A stretch of 8,544 nt of DNA from Eubacteriales bacterium. GTDB lineage: Bacteria; Bacillota; Clostridia; Oscillospirales; CAG-382. The position numbers and the translations under genes are program-made. The stretch spans positions 1 to 8,544 of the forward strand of contig JAQVQF010000095.1 of the NCBI GenBank assembly GCA_028701715.1, in the 5' to 3' direction. Shown piece by piece: positions 8,201 through 8,544 of this stretch (position 1 is its first letter; each line of letters starts with the position of its first letter). The notes beneath the pieces were generated by a model. It was not told the DNA's origin. It ran no database searches and saw only the letters and a list, made by a program, of their open reading frames with translations.

Positions 8201-8527
8201 CCGTATTCATCATACAATACCGTAGTTGACGAGGTCAGAAGGGCGATGGCTCTTTCCGCACGTTCTGTTTTAGTTATAATTAAATCAACGTAACCTTCCT
8301 TCAGATATTGAAGTAAAACGGCAAAGCTGCCGGCAACGTTGGGATTAGCCATGGAGGTTCCGCTCATCGTGACATATCCGTCCGTGGTGTTGCCGTCCGC
8401 GGCGTAAACATATCCGCCGACGCCCGTCAGCACCGGGTTGAAGGTCAGCATCGAGGTGGTTCCCCAGGACGAAAAGCTGCTCATACTTCCGGCTTCGGGA
8501 TTTACGACAGGGACCTCGGAGGATGTG
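5293..8527 (-). CDS. Secreted subtilisin-like (S8) protease with Fn3-like and Ig-like domains and C-terminal dockerin, N-terminally truncated
   Basis: C-terminal ~1077 residues of a large extracellular serine protease related to lactocepin/C5a peptidase. The frame is open to the contig end: 14 residues (TSSEVPVVNPEAGS) precede the Met at 8484, which is internal to the conserved GSMSSFSSWGTT. Numbering from that Met: SGTSMANPNVAG at 41-52 with catalytic Ser44, then RQQGTGLVNAYNA at 101-113 closing the S8 domain. An Fn3-like domain (about 120-267) ends in LGFYGDWGDAP. A Tyr-rich insert (268-342) follows, then a lactocepin-type domain with FTWNGTDSEGNLLP at 416-429. Fn3/Ig-like domains run from about 481 to 935 (boundaries near DTEAP, DKEAP and DTVAP), then a probable pre-dockerin module (936-1002) and a dockerin (1003-1060). 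There is no LPxTG motif or terminal hydrophobic anchor. It is strongly acidic and has 16 cysteines. The signal peptide, catalytic Asp and His, and promoter are missing. The first real codon is at 8526-8524. Confidence 0.93.
5296..5478 (-). other. Type I dockerin domain coding segment (two repeats)
   Basis: Dockerins plug enzymes into cohesin modules of scaffold proteins. The first half, DVNGDGLCSVLDYITIRLHL then LG, has all expected calcium ligands: Asp at loop positions 1, 5 and 12 and Asn at 3. The second half, ASAESGELTVIDYINLRLKL then LG, keeps the helix and the Asp at 12, but loop positions 1, 3 and 5 are Ala, Ala and Ser. The two helices are almost identical (VLDYI/VIDYI, LLG/LLG). At the DNA level CCCAAAAG and TATATAATCGA recur 102-106 bases apart, reflecting the internal duplication. 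Confidence 0.88.
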
Positions 8528-8544
8528 AGATCGGAAGAGCGTCG
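8528..8544. other. Illumina TruSeq adapter remnant at the contig end (not genomic)
   Basis: The last 17 bases, AGATCGGAAGAGCGTCG, are identical to the start of the TruSeq adapter sequence read through from short inserts. The first A is the dA-tail used in ligation. Genomic sequence therefore ends at 8527. If translated with the protease gene, these bases would add a false RRSSDL to its N-terminus. Confidence 0.96.

Noticed and set aside
8482..8484. ATG on the - strand as the start of the protease
   Set aside because: The frame stays open upstream to the contig end and encodes the conserved VVNPEAGS just before it. This Met lies inside the S8 catalytic domain, so the gene is truncated rather than starting here.

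Overview
The window looks like a fragment, probably a whole short contig, from an anaerobic low-to-mid GC Firmicute of the class Clostridia (Oscillospirales-like). This rests on the adjacent M16 pair ymfF/ymfH followed by lgt, strong AAAGGAGG-type ribosome binding sites, and a secreted protein ending in a type I dockerin, a module typical of gut, rumen and digester clostridia. The assignment is inference; no rRNA or other phylogenetic marker is present.

Positions 1-5224 (+ strand) hold five tightly packed genes, probably one operon. They are a 5'-truncated glucosamine-6-phosphate deaminase-like gene, ymfF (M16 homologue without the zinc motif), ymfH (M16 peptidase with HxxEH), lgt (prolipoprotein diacylglyceryl transferase) and folD (methylene-THF dehydrogenase/cyclohydrolase). 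Gaps are 22, 25, -4 and 4 bases. The set is housekeeping: amino-sugar metabolism, an M16 protease pair, lipoprotein maturation and one-carbon metabolism. The unusual points are a long acidic repetitive tail on Lgt and a divergent active site in the NagB-like protein.

Positions 5225-5292 separate convergent genes. They contain a hairpin centred on the folD stop codon and then a perfect 16-bp stem that should terminate transcription from both sides.

Positions 5293-8527 (- strand) encode the C-terminal ~1077 residues of a large secreted subtilisin-like protease of the lactocepin/C5a-peptidase type. The fragment has the end of the S8 catalytic domain with its Ser, Fn3-like domains, Ig-like domains, a pre-dockerin module and a C-terminal dockerin. 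It suggests a protease docked onto a cohesin-bearing scaffold instead of being sortase-anchored. The promoter, signal peptide and the Asp/His part of the active site lie beyond the end.

Positions 8528-8544 are not genomic: they match the start of the Illumina TruSeq adapter exactly, so the contig ends in untrimmed adapter. I found no tRNA, rRNA, CRISPR array, insertion sequence or phage gene. The nearest thing to a novel system is the dockerin-bearing protease.
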